Below, piece after piece: positions 47,101 through 60,900 of a DNA stretch of 64,000 nt. Both the position numbers and the translations under genes were made by a program. The stretch comes from Allacma fusca (taxonomy: Eukaryota; Arthropoda; Collembola; Symphypleona; Sminthuridae), in assembly GCA_947179485.1 (NCBI GenBank), contig OX359250.1, positions 44,117,450 to 44,181,449 on the forward strand, written 5' to 3'. A model generated the notes under the pieces. It saw only the letters and a program-made list of their open reading frames with translations, searched no databases and was not told the origin of the DNA. Positions within the stretch are counted from its first letter, which is position 1, and each line of letters starts with the position of its first letter.

Positions 47101-50100
47101 CATTCTGTATGGTCCCTGAAATATTATATTTCCGACATTTACAAGACAGAGACTGACTTGCATGCAAAGTACCTCTCGTTTTTGGGGAACATTGTCAGGC
47201 TTGTTAAGCTCGGCTTGATGAGAACCTCCTTGTATTCCCGAAAGGATCAATCCTAAACTTTTTTCGAGGATGCGCATCTTTGAGTAGGCAAGACAAATGA
47301 GTGTCCGCTTCTTAATTTAAATATCGGGAAACCCGAAAACTCCTTGGGAAGAGTAAGTTTGGTGCTTTCCCAGGAATCTAAAAATTTTTTGGTGGTGTTC
47401 AATTCGGCATCTTAGCCGATTATATAATTATCTACATGTAGGGAAGTACACACCTCAAGAGCTAGGATTTCAAGAGACATCACTCACGGCCCCAGACTTG
47501 AAGAAGTCAATACAAAGCTTGGAAATATGCTCTTATTTCGTTCTTGCGTAACATTGTGTCTTTTAAGGTACGTGGAGTAGATCGTTACGACGAACTGTGG
47601 GTTCAGAACTGAGCCTTTGAATATAAAATGAAAGAATACATAAATAATAGCAATGGCCCCGTCTCCTTATCCCTAGACAAACGAAATACTCATAGCTGTA
47701 CACAACCCTTAGGGGACGGGGCTTACCGGACTGGAAAAATAGAATTCCTAATGGCAAAGCATTGCTTTTAAGGATTTTAAACTGCCAAATCATCCCATGT
47801 CAACGTATTCTAAAGGAATCTCCGTAAAACTCCTAGTGTACCAGGAACAGTTTACAGTCTGTAATATCTACATATAGATATATGATGCAGACTCAGTCAC
47901 TACACTAATTTCCAATCCGGACTCCTGACGGTCATCCGGGTTTAAAAACTCTATTGTGAAGGTTTCAATAAGAACCTCAAGTGAAAGTAGTCACTTCCAA
48001 CTTACACTCACTCTTCCCAATTTTCGTGAGGTCTCTCTCCATCCTGGCGTCAAGCTACCCCTTTTGTTTTTATATAGATACGTGAGACACATTTTTGCTA
48101 ACTAGGTTTTTGTCCTCTCGCTCGCTCCTTCTCCTGCTTTCACAACCTACTACTACAAGCCACTTAAGTATGTATCCCACAGATTGGAAGATTCATCAAA
48201 AATTATGCTGTACTTTAGCATGGAATATTTTAAGGTGAGCTTTCCAGGAGTTTTAGGTACCTCCGCTGCCTGTTGCTGTCCTTTACCGTAACTAGAGTCT
48301 GTGCATACAAACATGAGCATAGTCAGTGGTAAATTTGTGGCTGGGTCTCGTATGCACATTTGGTTGAGGATTGAGAGGCAGGGATGTAGGGCAGTACTCT
48401 CCTACAGCTCTATTTTTACGGCAGGAACTTACAAAACTATAGGGATCCGTATAGAGGAACGGGCCTTCATTTTGACTTTGATATCAAAACTAAAACTCCG
48501 CTTTATTTTCAGCCTGTGAAAGGAGGAGTGTGTCGGTAACCAGAAATCTCAGTCTTCCGGACACCCGCTATTCAAATCACTTTGTGGTCTGATAAGTTGT
48601 CTCAAGATAGGTATCTTCTATGCTGAGGGAATATCTCGCTCTGGTTGTTCCGACTGTATGAGGCCCGACTGTATCCATACAATATAAGGGATGCATCATC
48701 CGTACTATACTATGATTGTGAGTGTGTAATTATAGGAAACGATTGGAACCAATTGTCATTCAAGAAGTTTATGCTGGGCTGAAATAAAGATTACTTTTTT
48801 GTTATTTCTAACTTGGAAGGTATTTCAAGGGGGAGACCTTCTTGTGAAGTACATATGGGCAGGAATGGGACCATTTCCTCCTGCAAGTATACAATTCCAT
48901 AGCTAAACTTTAATTTCTATCTCGGAATTGTTGAAAATGTGGGCTTCCCTCGAGTCTGCATGTATTACTAGTTGGGATGGGAGTAATAAAAAAAGGGGAA
49001 AGAATGCAAGTTCAACTTGGGGAAGTATCAAAGGGCAATCTGTGATTTGTTACAACAAAACTACTACTCCAGCCTTAGCCAGTTGGAGTTACACCCTGCC
49101 ACTGGCATTGTATAAGTGCCTAAGTCCTTAATGACTTTTGGGGGGATAATGTGCATAAATAGGAAAGTCCCAGTTCTGTTCTGTTGGTTATACAACTCCG
49201 CTATACCTAATTATCCGAGTGGTGTAGATACACACAGACTGGGGTGGTTGCTGTCAGAGTGTTTACTGTGCAGTGTGGAGTACATCACATTTGTTACAGG
49301 AGCCTCTTACTACTTAAGTACAGTACAGTATAGTGTAACAGTTCTGAAGTAGCACTAGATAAAAAAGAAGTTCGACTGGGTAAAGATTAGTTGCAAGTAC
49401 GGACATGTTTTTCTTTTCAATCACTTCATACACACACAATTGTATGTGTACAATCTTAATTTCCTATTTTTTTTTTCTTTGGTTTCAAAACCGCTCCTCT
49501 TGAACGTCTTGGATCTTCTAAACAGTATGCCACTGGAGTTGCCCTCTCAATATACAAAGGGGTTAATTTCATTTTCCCACGTACTCAGAGAAACCGTTCC
49601 ATTCACTGCCTCAATTTCTAAGGTTTTTTTTTCTATTAACTTTTTTTTACAGTCTCCCCAGTGCCGCCTACGATCTACATAGTAATTACGTTATTTCATT
49701 TTCATAACTTCCCCTGGATACAGATTAGATCGGAGTCCTTGCCATACAATTACTCTGAGCATAAATTACAGTATATACACAGACGCTCTCGTCAGTCATA
49801 AATATTTAACTGGAATTATTCAGTTGCTCTTTTTAATGGAATCAAAATAATTGATTAAGCTATACCTACATATGCAGTACTAAAGGCGAGTGGGGCTGTT
49901 TCAAGGAAGGGAGGAAATCCACCTTTAGAGAGTACGAGTACAGTTTAGAGAGGTTGTAGTATGTACACGAAATTGAGCAATTCTACAAAATGATTGAGTT
50001 TTAATCACAATTATTACTTGTAGTTAATTACGGTATTAAATTGAAACAGGAGCATTTCCTAAAATGACTTCACACTCACACAAAACAGTTTCCACAATGT

Positions 50101-51858
50101 GAGTAATTTGTTTCGTCATAAAGCTACTGTTGGCGTGATGTAAGTATGAGTGGCAAGGCTTCACCGGATGAATAAAGTTAGTTTTGAAGGGTCATAAAAA
50201 AAGGCATGAAATGAATCCCGACATTCCCCAGGCCTCCTGCTACTACTGCTCTCCCAGTGAAGCAGTGAAACACTATAGAGCTCAGTTTTCATAAATCCAA
50301 AAAAAAGAAATTGCTTTAATTTTGTAAAGATAATGAAAAAAAATAATCTGAGAGACTATGGACACTATATAGTGTACGGGCATAAACACGTATCCGTGTG
50401 TGCATCAAGTCTTTAATATAATACCTTAGAGACAAAACGAAAATCATTGGGCTGTTTCTAAAGACAAAAGAACTCTCTCAAAAAAGGAAACGACTTCAGA
50501 AGTGTATCATCCGCCAACTTTTTATTTTACTTGCAATTGTGAATATATTTTTCCCACATTCTCCTCTCTGCTGCTCACCATATGGAGTTGTGTGCAGACT
50601 TGTTGCAAAAAAAAAAAGAAGCCGGACAAACCCCAGTGAGGAGAGGATACTTATACGATAAGAGTAATTAATTTTATGCAAATCGTAGCCAGTCTGAGGC
50701 CAGTCTACGGTCGAACGGGAGATGAAGCCATATCATACTAATTCGGAACTTATAGAAAGTACCATGCAAGTAGGAGAAGTGTGCTCATTTCCTTAAGCGT
50801 CTTATGACAATACGCTTCAAAGAGCTATGTATGAGGAGCCGGATACCGGGGGCCAAGGCATCAGGGAATATAAAAGGTACTTAAAATTCACGATTGAGGG
50901 AGAGATTTCAACTGTAAAGAATTTCTTGAGAGGCTTTCTTCATCTCCCTCCTCCACTTGAAACTACACATGAAAGAAATTAGAACCATGGAGAAAATTTG
51001 TGAGGTTCAATGAAAGACTTGTGTAATCATTTCCACCAACTTTTGTCATAACTTCAAAATTAAATGAGTAGGTGAGGGAAAGTGTAACGAAAAGTAATAA
51101 ACAATGATGTGTGTATGTACAGCGGGGCGCTGGTCCTTAATTGGACAGCAATTCATATACACTCGGGGTGGGATTGAATTATTCATGACGAGTTCAAACT
51201 GTTGTTAGTGGAGTCTCTCATTGCAAATTATTACATCTGGGGAAAAGTTTTTTTTCCTCAATATTTTTTTTTCTTCTTCAAATCTATCCTCTGACAATAG
51301 AACATTGTATTCCAAACAATATTAGCATTGAAGTTTCCTTTTAGTTGTTTTCAAGTCAGTGCCGACATTTGGAATTGACTGCCTCACAAAGTACAATGAC
51401 ACAAATTAGTTCCATAAATGTGTAGAATATATACTCACATTTGAATGTATATAGATAGCGATATCAAGTGAATGAACTATTGTATGGAAATTGTACTGAC
51501 AAGGGAAAAATCCGAATTGAGTAAAATATACGGGGTGCTGGTACAAATAGAATAGAAAGCTTCGACTCCTGGCATTTGGAATGGATGGATCGATAGGACT
51601 CGTCAGGAGTGAGCCAATGTGGAAAGCAAGTGGTTAATTATCACAGTAGTAATGAGAGGAAAAAAGGTATCCCTAAAAGCTTGTCCGAATAATTGTGTGG
51701 ATTTGGTGGGGGATGTGGGATGCAGAGTTGGAGTTGTATTGTAGCGACAACTTGTTCAGAGATTGGTTCTGACCCGAAGAATTCAAGTTCAGTGCAGGGA
51801 AATGTTGAGTGTAGGAGAATTTCAGGTTTTACTCTCACTAGCTCAACAAACTACATGA
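44161..51858. other. Gene desert, left part
   Basis: No gene is supportable. A (CA)n array lies at 45,245-45,271. Chance frames stay under about 95 codons and show no domain. Sequence looks single-copy, without recognisable transposon ends. Confidence 0.5.
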
Positions 51859-51866
51859 TCCCTTTA

Positions 51867-51902
<36 letters not shown>

Positions 51903-51929
51903 CCTCTCTGTCTCTCTCTCTCTCTCTCT
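51867..51929. repeat. (CT)n microsatellite
   Basis: Imperfect CT array with a few GT interruptions, followed at 52,013-52,030 by a (GT)n run. Confidence 0.95.
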
Positions 51930-54900
51930 GTGCTCTGGACCCGGCTCCTCAGAGCTGTGGAAGCATTTGGTGTACATCGAGTCCCCTGCTCCTCGTGGGT
52001 ATTGTCGAAGGAGTGTGTGTGTGTGTGTGTATGTGCCACAGTAGGCATTCTATCATCAGTTGCGTAAAAGCGGAGCCAAGTTGAAATATCTGCTTCGTCT
52101 CTTCTTCCTCACTCTCAACTTGGACTTTCGAGTTTGAATTCGGGTGTGGGTTCGGGTGCGCTGGTCGATAAGAGTGAGACCCAAAGACTTGTTCCCCGGT
52201 TTCCATGGGGATGGAAATGGATGGTGAAAGAAGACGAGATGGAGTAGAGTAGGACCGGAGCTTGGAGTTTTACAACGCTCTCATGCGTTTGCGACTCGTC
52301 TCAATCTTCCGTTCAAAATACAGAGAAGCACAGACACTTGTAGGTACATATGAACGTGCTTGCAAAAGTACTGTGACTCTTTCACAATTTATTTTTTCTC
52401 TCCTTCTCCTCTTCTTCCTCTATCTCCCTGGCTTCTCTTCTTAATGCTTCAACATGAGCTACACCTCCTACAAAGTTTGAGATCCTATTTCGTTCAATTC
52501 CCTCCTTAGTTAACCCCCCCCCCCACCTCCCTCCCTCCCCCAATTTTTCCCAGGTTATTAAAAACCTTCTCGTAATATAAACATTGGGAGGATTGTTGAG
52601 CATTTGCTGATATCATTTTCTCCAATTTGTACTTGAGGTAGAGCTCGAGAGGGTCGTCACCAAAATTCTTTCCTAGGGCTCTTCTCCTACTCTAACTGAG
52701 ATGGTTTGAGGGAGATCTTGTGTTTAGTGGGCATATAGGAACAAAGTCTTGTATCAGAAGGGGAACTTCATTATTATTTTACTTCACAAATGGCTAAAAA
52801 ATATTCATGTATTTAATTTTCTATTGATTCTCCAACACACACACACACACAATCCCCACTCCCACCACATACACACGAGGATTATTTTGAGCGAGAGACG
52901 GTCCCTATTTGTGCACTGTGCACAACCTTTACCCTTATACCAAGGCCGTTCCCATTGGAGAATCCGGATTAATTTATTCAATCTTCAGCTCTACTGACGT
53001 GCCGTACTAGATTTATCCAGAATATTCATGCATACATCTCCGAGTTTGAGGATCTCGGATAGCGTCCACAGATCCCCTAGAAAGTCAACTGGGAGTCTGA
53101 CTCAAATTATTTGATTTCAACGGCTCAGATTTAACCTCCTTTTCCTTATTTACACTATCTCCTTTTAACGCATCCTGTCCGACGAAACATATCACTTCTG
53201 CCATGAAGGATAAATTTCGGATTTTATATTTTCCCTGCATGTGGTTCTACTCCCGGCAGCTTATTTTGTTTACCTCCGGACGAGGAAGGCTACATCCTAT
53301 ATTTTTCCAGGGTGTAAGCAAACAAAATTGAAAATCCGTTTATCGTTTGTAAAAGTCAAAAATCTTGCAGAGTCTAAAACTGCAAAAAAAAATTTCCTCT
53401 AGAGACTGACTACGTCTCTGTCTAGTATACAGTAAGTATATCTGCATATAAGGCTGAACCCCTAGAACTTTCCATGCAATCTTACTTACTACACAATTTT
53501 TATTTTCCAGACTTCGTAAACAAAAACTGTATCTTCTGTAAATATTAATCCTTTCAATTTTAATCTCAACTTAGTGCCTTCATATAATTAAGTATTTTTC
53601 ATCCAGGTGAGGATTCTCAAAGATGCCGCCTAACTGTATACAGGGGTTTTCAAGTAATTATCTAATCTTATTACTCTCCTCCAACATTTGTCTCAATATA
53701 ATTATATCTAATTTGCTACGAGATCCTACTTGAGATGCAGGAGACATTTAAGCCTATCCTAAAATTGCTATCATAGGACCATATAATTACAGACGGTGTT
53801 TCTCCCCACGTGTACTCTCCCTTGAACTATATGCATGTATTAATGTGCCATGATTAGTTTGACTGAGCAGTAACTTTCCTGCCAACCCAGAGGACGGAAA
53901 GTGAAGCTGAGGAGCGCGAAGTCATGTGCCCCTGAAGATGTTGCACCTACCATGGGGCATTATAAATGTATGTGATGTGTGCATAGCTCCTCGTTGTAGG
54001 TATAATTTGCTGAAATCCTTGTTGTTGTCAAATAGTAAATAAACAATAGTGCTTGTCAATCGGATGGATTGATACGGAAGAAGCCGGATAGAACAGGATG
54101 CTTGAGAGGCTTGGGCATATGTACATAAGTCTGTAATTACATGTAGCGTCTACATGGTCCTGCATAATTGAATAAACTCATCGGGTAACATTGACGAGGG
54201 AGAAGAGTATCCCCTCCTTAGGTTATTCCTTACCTTTAGGCTCGTTCCATTCCCAGTAAGCACCTGATTACGGAAGGGATTGAGACTGAACATATGTTGA
54301 GGGACTGGGTTTGACCATGCCGGGAGACATGACTGGATGTGGTGCGTGTCCCGGTATAGGGTTCCATGAAAGGAGGAAGAAAGGATTGGAGAAATGTAAT
54401 ATTTATACACCTGGGATGCCCCTAACCTTGCATGCAAACAGGGAAGACAGGAGGAAATACCGGGAAAGATAGACGGGCAGATGGATTTCCGAACTTCGGC
54501 TACTCTCTTACTCGCCATCAGTCAAATATAGATTTCAGGATAAGTACATGGGGCATGACACACCCATTTACGAGGATATTTTTAGCTGGACTTTACATTT
54601 TCCGACTCACATTTTCTCCATGATAGCAAGGTATTTGTTATTACTTATGGCGGGTTGCCGACTCTTGTAAAGCAATAAATATTGTTTGGCTCAGGCCCAA
54701 AAATAGTATCATGTCTTATGTAGATACCTTTCACAGTGTCTCGAGTTGGGGGTACACATTTCGGAGAGATTATCTTCCAGGGTTTTTTTTGGGGTATACA
54801 TACCTGTGTGAGTCTATTTGTTTTCCTGTGGAGTTCCTCGAGTGTTACTTCACCTCTTGGACCCACTCACAATCAGAGTTTTTCGCCAAGGAGTACTACA

Positions 54901-57900
54901 GTAAATGTAAATGGATAGGAAAAACTATCGTCACATGTGAGAGTGAGAGACGTACGTAGGGATAGCATATGGACAGCAGAACACGATCAGTCAATCGCAC
55001 CCTGTCTGTACTGTTATATCCTATTTGTATCTATCTATACCTACGTACCTCCAACCCAACTCTTGAGCTTTTGGTGGAGAGCAAAGAAATGTATTTCTCC
55101 AACTGTCAGGGCTTGTATGCGGCAGTAGTGCGTGATTCACTCTTGCATTATTATCTTTCAATGGGGTCGGCAGCAAACCCATCAAGTTTTATTTTAGGAC
55201 CTAATTTGTGCGGAAGCACATTGGACATTACCATTATTAGATGTTCCACAGTTACATCCAATCGTATCGGCTCTGAATTACATTCAGCTCCAATGTGGAT
55301 CGCAGAACTCCAGTAAACACCTCATATAGTAGTGCATGTATGTATCTAACCAAAGGTTGGATACTTCTCCGATACACAAAATGGAATGTATGACTTGATT
55401 AGCGTATTTACGAGCTGACCTCAACTATGTTCACCTTTGATTGTCAGTACGGGAATGTGGAGTGCAGGGGGGGAATCTCGTAGTAGTGTACTACATCCAT
55501 AGCCAAAGGTCCGTAATATAATTAAACGTTGTAATAAAGGAGCAATAGCCATGTAGCAAACCCCACTTCAATTACTGATTATTTATAGAATTTCTAAACA
55601 TAGACTCGCAAGAGCCTGTTCTTGATTCAGTTAGCTTTGGGAGAAAAAAATATTTACATAATTTGAGCAACGCAATGAATACTTACAAACCACTGGAGGA
55701 AGGCGGCAACGGGCAGGAAAAAGGTCGGTAAGGAGAAATTCCCATCAGATTAGATCCACACAGGGCTAATAATATGGGCTAGTGTACTGCAGTCACATAG
55801 TCCTACCTAATGTACATACTTATACCTATGTACTTATAGTTTTAAAGGAACTATAGTTCTCATATCAGCCGTAATATAATAAAGCCGACCACCAGGGGGG
55901 ACATTAGATCTAACGTTCCAGAAAACGGATGTAAATGTCAATTTGAAGTTCATGCCGTGCTTTTTGCTTTGTTTTCTAACGGACATTTCATCTATCCTGT
56001 AATTAACAACATGCTCACGTTGGCATAAGGGGCTAAATATAATTGCTGGGAGTGAGGCTGGGAGTGACGAAGGCATGAGTGGCAGAAAATTATTGAAATA
56101 GTGCCTGGGAAAATGCTAGAGCTCGATATTAGAGTTAAATTGATTACTCCATATGCAGGTGTTTATTTGTGGCTTAGGGACTGATTACTTGTATTTGTCC
56201 AGCATCTTGGCATGTATGTATGTAGTATGTATGTAAGTAATTCTAGACATGTAAAGATTTTCCTTTCTTGCTACTATGAATTAGTTCACGTATAAAATAT
56301 TACAATGATTATATTCAGTGTTAATTAAATATTTTATGTATTTGTAGATTTTTGTTGACGAGAAAAATAAAAATGAGGCCAGTAAATGCTTTTAGGGCAT
56401 GGGAGTTTGTACCTATAGAGTGTCTGTAGGTTTACATTGCCAGGCAATCTGTGTAGGTTCATTTTCTATGGAGAGGAAATGTTGATGGTATGGAATCGTC
56501 CCTCTTTGTAAGCATTTTCCAGGGAAAGAGAGAGGAAAGCATTAGTAAATTCAGCACGCTTTTAAAAGCTGGTTGTTTCCAATTAAAAGAGCACAAAAAG
56601 TTGAGCTCTGGGCTCAAAGAGGAATGGCATAAATTCGTAATGAATTCCGGCCGTGATTTTGTTCATTTCTATCTTCGTTGCTAGGAATCAAATTGATTTA
56701 CTCAAATTCACCGGAGTCGGTGTTAAATTAGAAGTTTCTAATTCCGACAGTGCTTCTCTATTGAAGGATTTTCCGTGGATTCAGTTGATATTCTTAGCAG
56801 ATTATCAAATCCTGTCGTTGTCTATCCAAATTGTCTGTCATTCAATATCAGTGCCGAGACTCCGTGTGATTTAACAATACAGGAATTTCAATTATTACAA
56901 TTACAAACCGAAGTGGTTATTATTTCTCTCTTAGTATTTGTGGAGAACTAATTGAATTACATCACTGAACAGCCCCCATCAATTTAATTCAAACTTTAAC
57001 AGCGTTTATTTCTTAGTCACTACGTAAAGACTCGTCTCCCCCAATAACACTTCAAGTCATAGTGTTATAAACACTGAACTTAGACTGTTGGCGGATTAAG
57101 TAATTTAAAAGTCCCCAAAATTAAAATCATTAGACTAGTTTCAATATATGGGCTCCAATATAGGCTGTCCAAGCTAAATAACAGATTCACCAGTTCAGTA
57201 CTTCTCAACTGCTAGTTCTCCTGAAATTAAGACCATTTACATTTTTATTCGCCACTACAAATTTGCAATGAAAATGTAAAAAATGCTTAAGTAAAAAATA
57301 CTAAAAACGTTAATTTTGAACGTTTACAGATTTTTGCATTCTACTACTAAATAAAAATTTCCCCAAGAATCTTTGCCATTGTAGAGAGAATGTTATTGTA
57401 AAGGGTCTCTTGTAGAAAAAGCCCATTGTATAGCCGAACTACGTATCTGGAATATAGTTGAAACGGAGGGGGAAATAGCCCTATAATGATAATGTAATTA
57501 CAAGGATTACCAGCTCCACTGTCTTTTTCAATTAGATTTGCAATTGTTGCAAATTGATTAATTGCTCCACTATTTCAGCACAGACAGTACTGAATATTTA
57601 AAGGATTGTGTACAAGGTGTAAACCGGTGTGGGCTTGCCCCCTCCATTTTGTTCTATACCAATAACAACCACGAAGCCCGTAGCATTGAAGGAGTACAAT
57701 GAAATTGAATTTTTGGTATCCCCAGCCCAAATCTCTTCTGGTCTGTAGGTTAGGATTTGAGCTGATAAAATCACGGTGTGTAATTTTGGTTGGGGTGTGT
57801 GTATGTAGCAATGCTCCACAACAGATGCTTTATATTCTAGGAGGTTAGAGAGATTGAAATAGGAATGAACTTACACCTAGAGAGTGTTAAAATGAAAGAA

Positions 57901-60900
57901 AAGGGGAGAGAAGGAAAGTCCTGTAAGAGCAAACAGAGGAGTAAAAGAAATGTAAAAGAAATGTGGGATTCACTCTTCCCCCTTGCGTTGTTACTTCCCT
58001 GTCTCCAAATGCACACAGTGAAATATTTACTTTCCTTTGCGTTCCTCTCCCGTCGATTTCCTTTCTCAGGGTTCAAGTCACAATTCATTCCACCTGGAAT
58101 GCCACTCCAAATGTACTTCACAATGACTCTTGATTATAAAAAAAGCTCAGGAGAATGATTTACAGTATTTTACTACTCCGGCTCATCCTTTCCTTTCAGG
58201 ATTTTTTTTTCTCTTAAACTGGAAGAAATGCAATATTCGTCTGATGTTCCACACATCTCATGGCTGATCATTCCATTGCTTCCTTCGACATGCATTTGCG
58301 ACCGGGACCATTAGTTTTATTGGAACTTGAACTAGACAGATTTTTTGCATACGAGCCCCACCGTACTAATATCTACACAGACATACATCACAAGTGTTCT
58401 CAATCACGTCCAATTCCTCCCACTTATTTTACGGGGAGGGGGGGGGAGAGAGTGTCAGAGTGTTGAAAAGGCGGACTTGATCCCAACCTGACATTCCTAA
58501 AATTTCTGTAACTAACATTGAGACGGCATGAGTGGGATTTTGTGGGTATTTTATGTTAATTCCGAAGTTCGTGTTCGGAAGTACTTCCGGTCTTTGACGT
58601 TACCATAGCAATGGTAAATGTTGGAGGAACATTCGGGAAAGGCATTTAAACTCCCAACGATTTGCATTCTCCCCGAACCTGCATAACTTGATATCCTTTG
58701 TAACAGGTGATTATTCCAGGAACTATTTGGAGGGAAGGTGTCGGAATGGAGATGATTACAAGAGACACAGATTTTGAGGGAAAATTCCTACCATTGACTA
58801 CCCATACCCTTATGACCGGACTATCATTAAATGACTCCGTTGCATGTATGTGTCAGCTCCCTCATGCATGCATAAATGTTAAATCAATATAATACTCAAG
58901 AGGTACTACAATGTATGACTCATGACTGAAGCCAGGCTCCAGGATTTTAAGGGTGCTTATTTAACGGAAAGTCGAGATTGTGGGGGTAGAATATGAAACA
59001 AAACTCACGCACAGTTGGGAAACCAAAATATGAGTTGATTCCTTTCCATTATAAATTTAAAGATTTGACTCATTCAAACGTTTTGCCGTGTCCCATTACT
59101 CCGGCCAGGAGCCTTCTGACCGGAGTTCCTACACAGTACATTGATGGGACATAATGGATTCGGTGCCTTTTATCTCCTCGAAAGACAAGTTGTTGTCGCC
59201 TAAATTAATAATGTGCTGACGCTTGCTTGATGCTTCGTTGGGTTTTGTACTCACTTGAGGGAGACCATTAAAGAACTCACATACGAAGGTTATCTTGGAG
59301 TCTCATGTTGTAAATGGTGTGGTTATGAAAGTAAGGGAGTGACACACAGGTGTTATTTGCTAGGGTGATGTTCCGCACATAAGGGTAGTCTCCCAGCTAC
59401 AAGTTGCATGGTAGTCGTGGGGAATAAAAAAAAAAGAGCTGATGTTTGAAAGACTGGGAGTGTGTATCTTTTCATCTGACGAAAGTCGAGGGAAGCCATC
59501 AACAATTATGAACTTCACGTGGAGACAGAAGGAGTTCATTTAATTGAACTCAAGGGTGTTTTGTCTCTGTGTACAACTCCGGACCCCAAGTTACCACAGA
59601 TTTGTGGAGTTTCGCTTTGAGAATTTCCCTGAGAAGGAGAGCTCTATTGTGGATATTTTTATCCGAGCTTTGTCCATGTCTTCTTTTATATTTGTATTAA
59701 GTAAAAAGTGTACAAGCAAAATTGTGGATTGCTCTTCCAAGGCTACTCCCATATGCCCAGTCAACCTCTAATTAAGTCCGTGTAAATACTCTGGTATAAT
59801 AATGATTGAGTCCAGCCGCTCCTCATACATTATTGGGTAACTTGGTCGAGTAACAATAATAATAATTGCAATAAAAGCGCAAACATGAGGAAGTCTCTTT
59901 GGAGGTTGATCATATATGCCATAAGAGCACAGGATTGGAGTCGTAATTATTTAAAACAGGGATATAATAGTGCTATGTAAAGTACATATAATATTTACCA
60001 GTATCTACTATACCCTCTAACCGGGGTACACTCTATTCGCTGAATACAATGAACCTGTTCTTGCTAATGGGTAGTTCCTGGATACACGCTCGCTCCTGAT
60101 GATGACTGAACATGATGCCTGGAAAATGAACGGTTTCAAATATTGGGCGACGCACAAAAAGTAACTGTTAAAAGTTACAGAGTGAAGGGAACGGGCCGGG
60201 TTCGATCCACCCTCACTTCCTTTTTACCCCACGCCATGCAATTTCCTTTCGATCTGGCTCTTGTTTTAACCAATTTAATATTTCCTGACTACCGCTCCCT
60301 ATAAAAGTAGCCACAGTTGCTCGGCACTCATGTGTTCCACTGGATCATAGTCTTCAACCAGTGGTTTGTTTTTCTTGTGGGTCTTAAGTAACTGTAACGT
60401 TTATGGACTGAGCCATCTGCCATAATGATCTCCTGTTGACCTTCAGGATAGTCTGAGGAAAAGTATTTCAGCAGTGATTCCGAAATTGTGCAATTCGTGT
60501 CCATATGTGACCTCATATATGGTGGGGAGGGGGGAGGAATTTTTACACAGTAAGATACATACGTTCCTTGGTCAGACGTTGAGGGATGCTGATGGGATTT
60601 TTTATGCTAGTGCACAACACGAGTTATCCATGAATACTAACTGTATCTGAGGATTTAATTTGACCAAGGACAATTTAATTGGATTAGCTTTCAAGTAGTT
60701 GAGAGTTTGGACGGATTTAATCTCTTACGCTCAAGATATTTTTACCATTTGGGATCATTCGTTATGGGAGCTTTGATACTAAGGGAAGAGATTTTGCAAC
60801 CTTCATGGCTCTGCTCTGGTACAATAAATTCCCTTACGCATATTATATAACCTGGGAGTCCCAATGTGGGAAATGTGACTGGAAATACTTTTGTTTTCAA

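Noticed and set aside
51693-52206. Frames of 85-124 codons on both strands
   Set aside because: They are kept open by CT and GT microsatellites; translations are Ser/Leu or Arg/Glu repeats.
58707-58892. 61-codon frame after an acceptor-like AACAG
   Set aside because: No family resemblance and no donor or partner exon; likely chance.
60160-60230. tRNA-like B-box (GGGTTCGATCC)
   Set aside because: The flanks do not form a T-arm, acceptor stem or A-box at the right distance.
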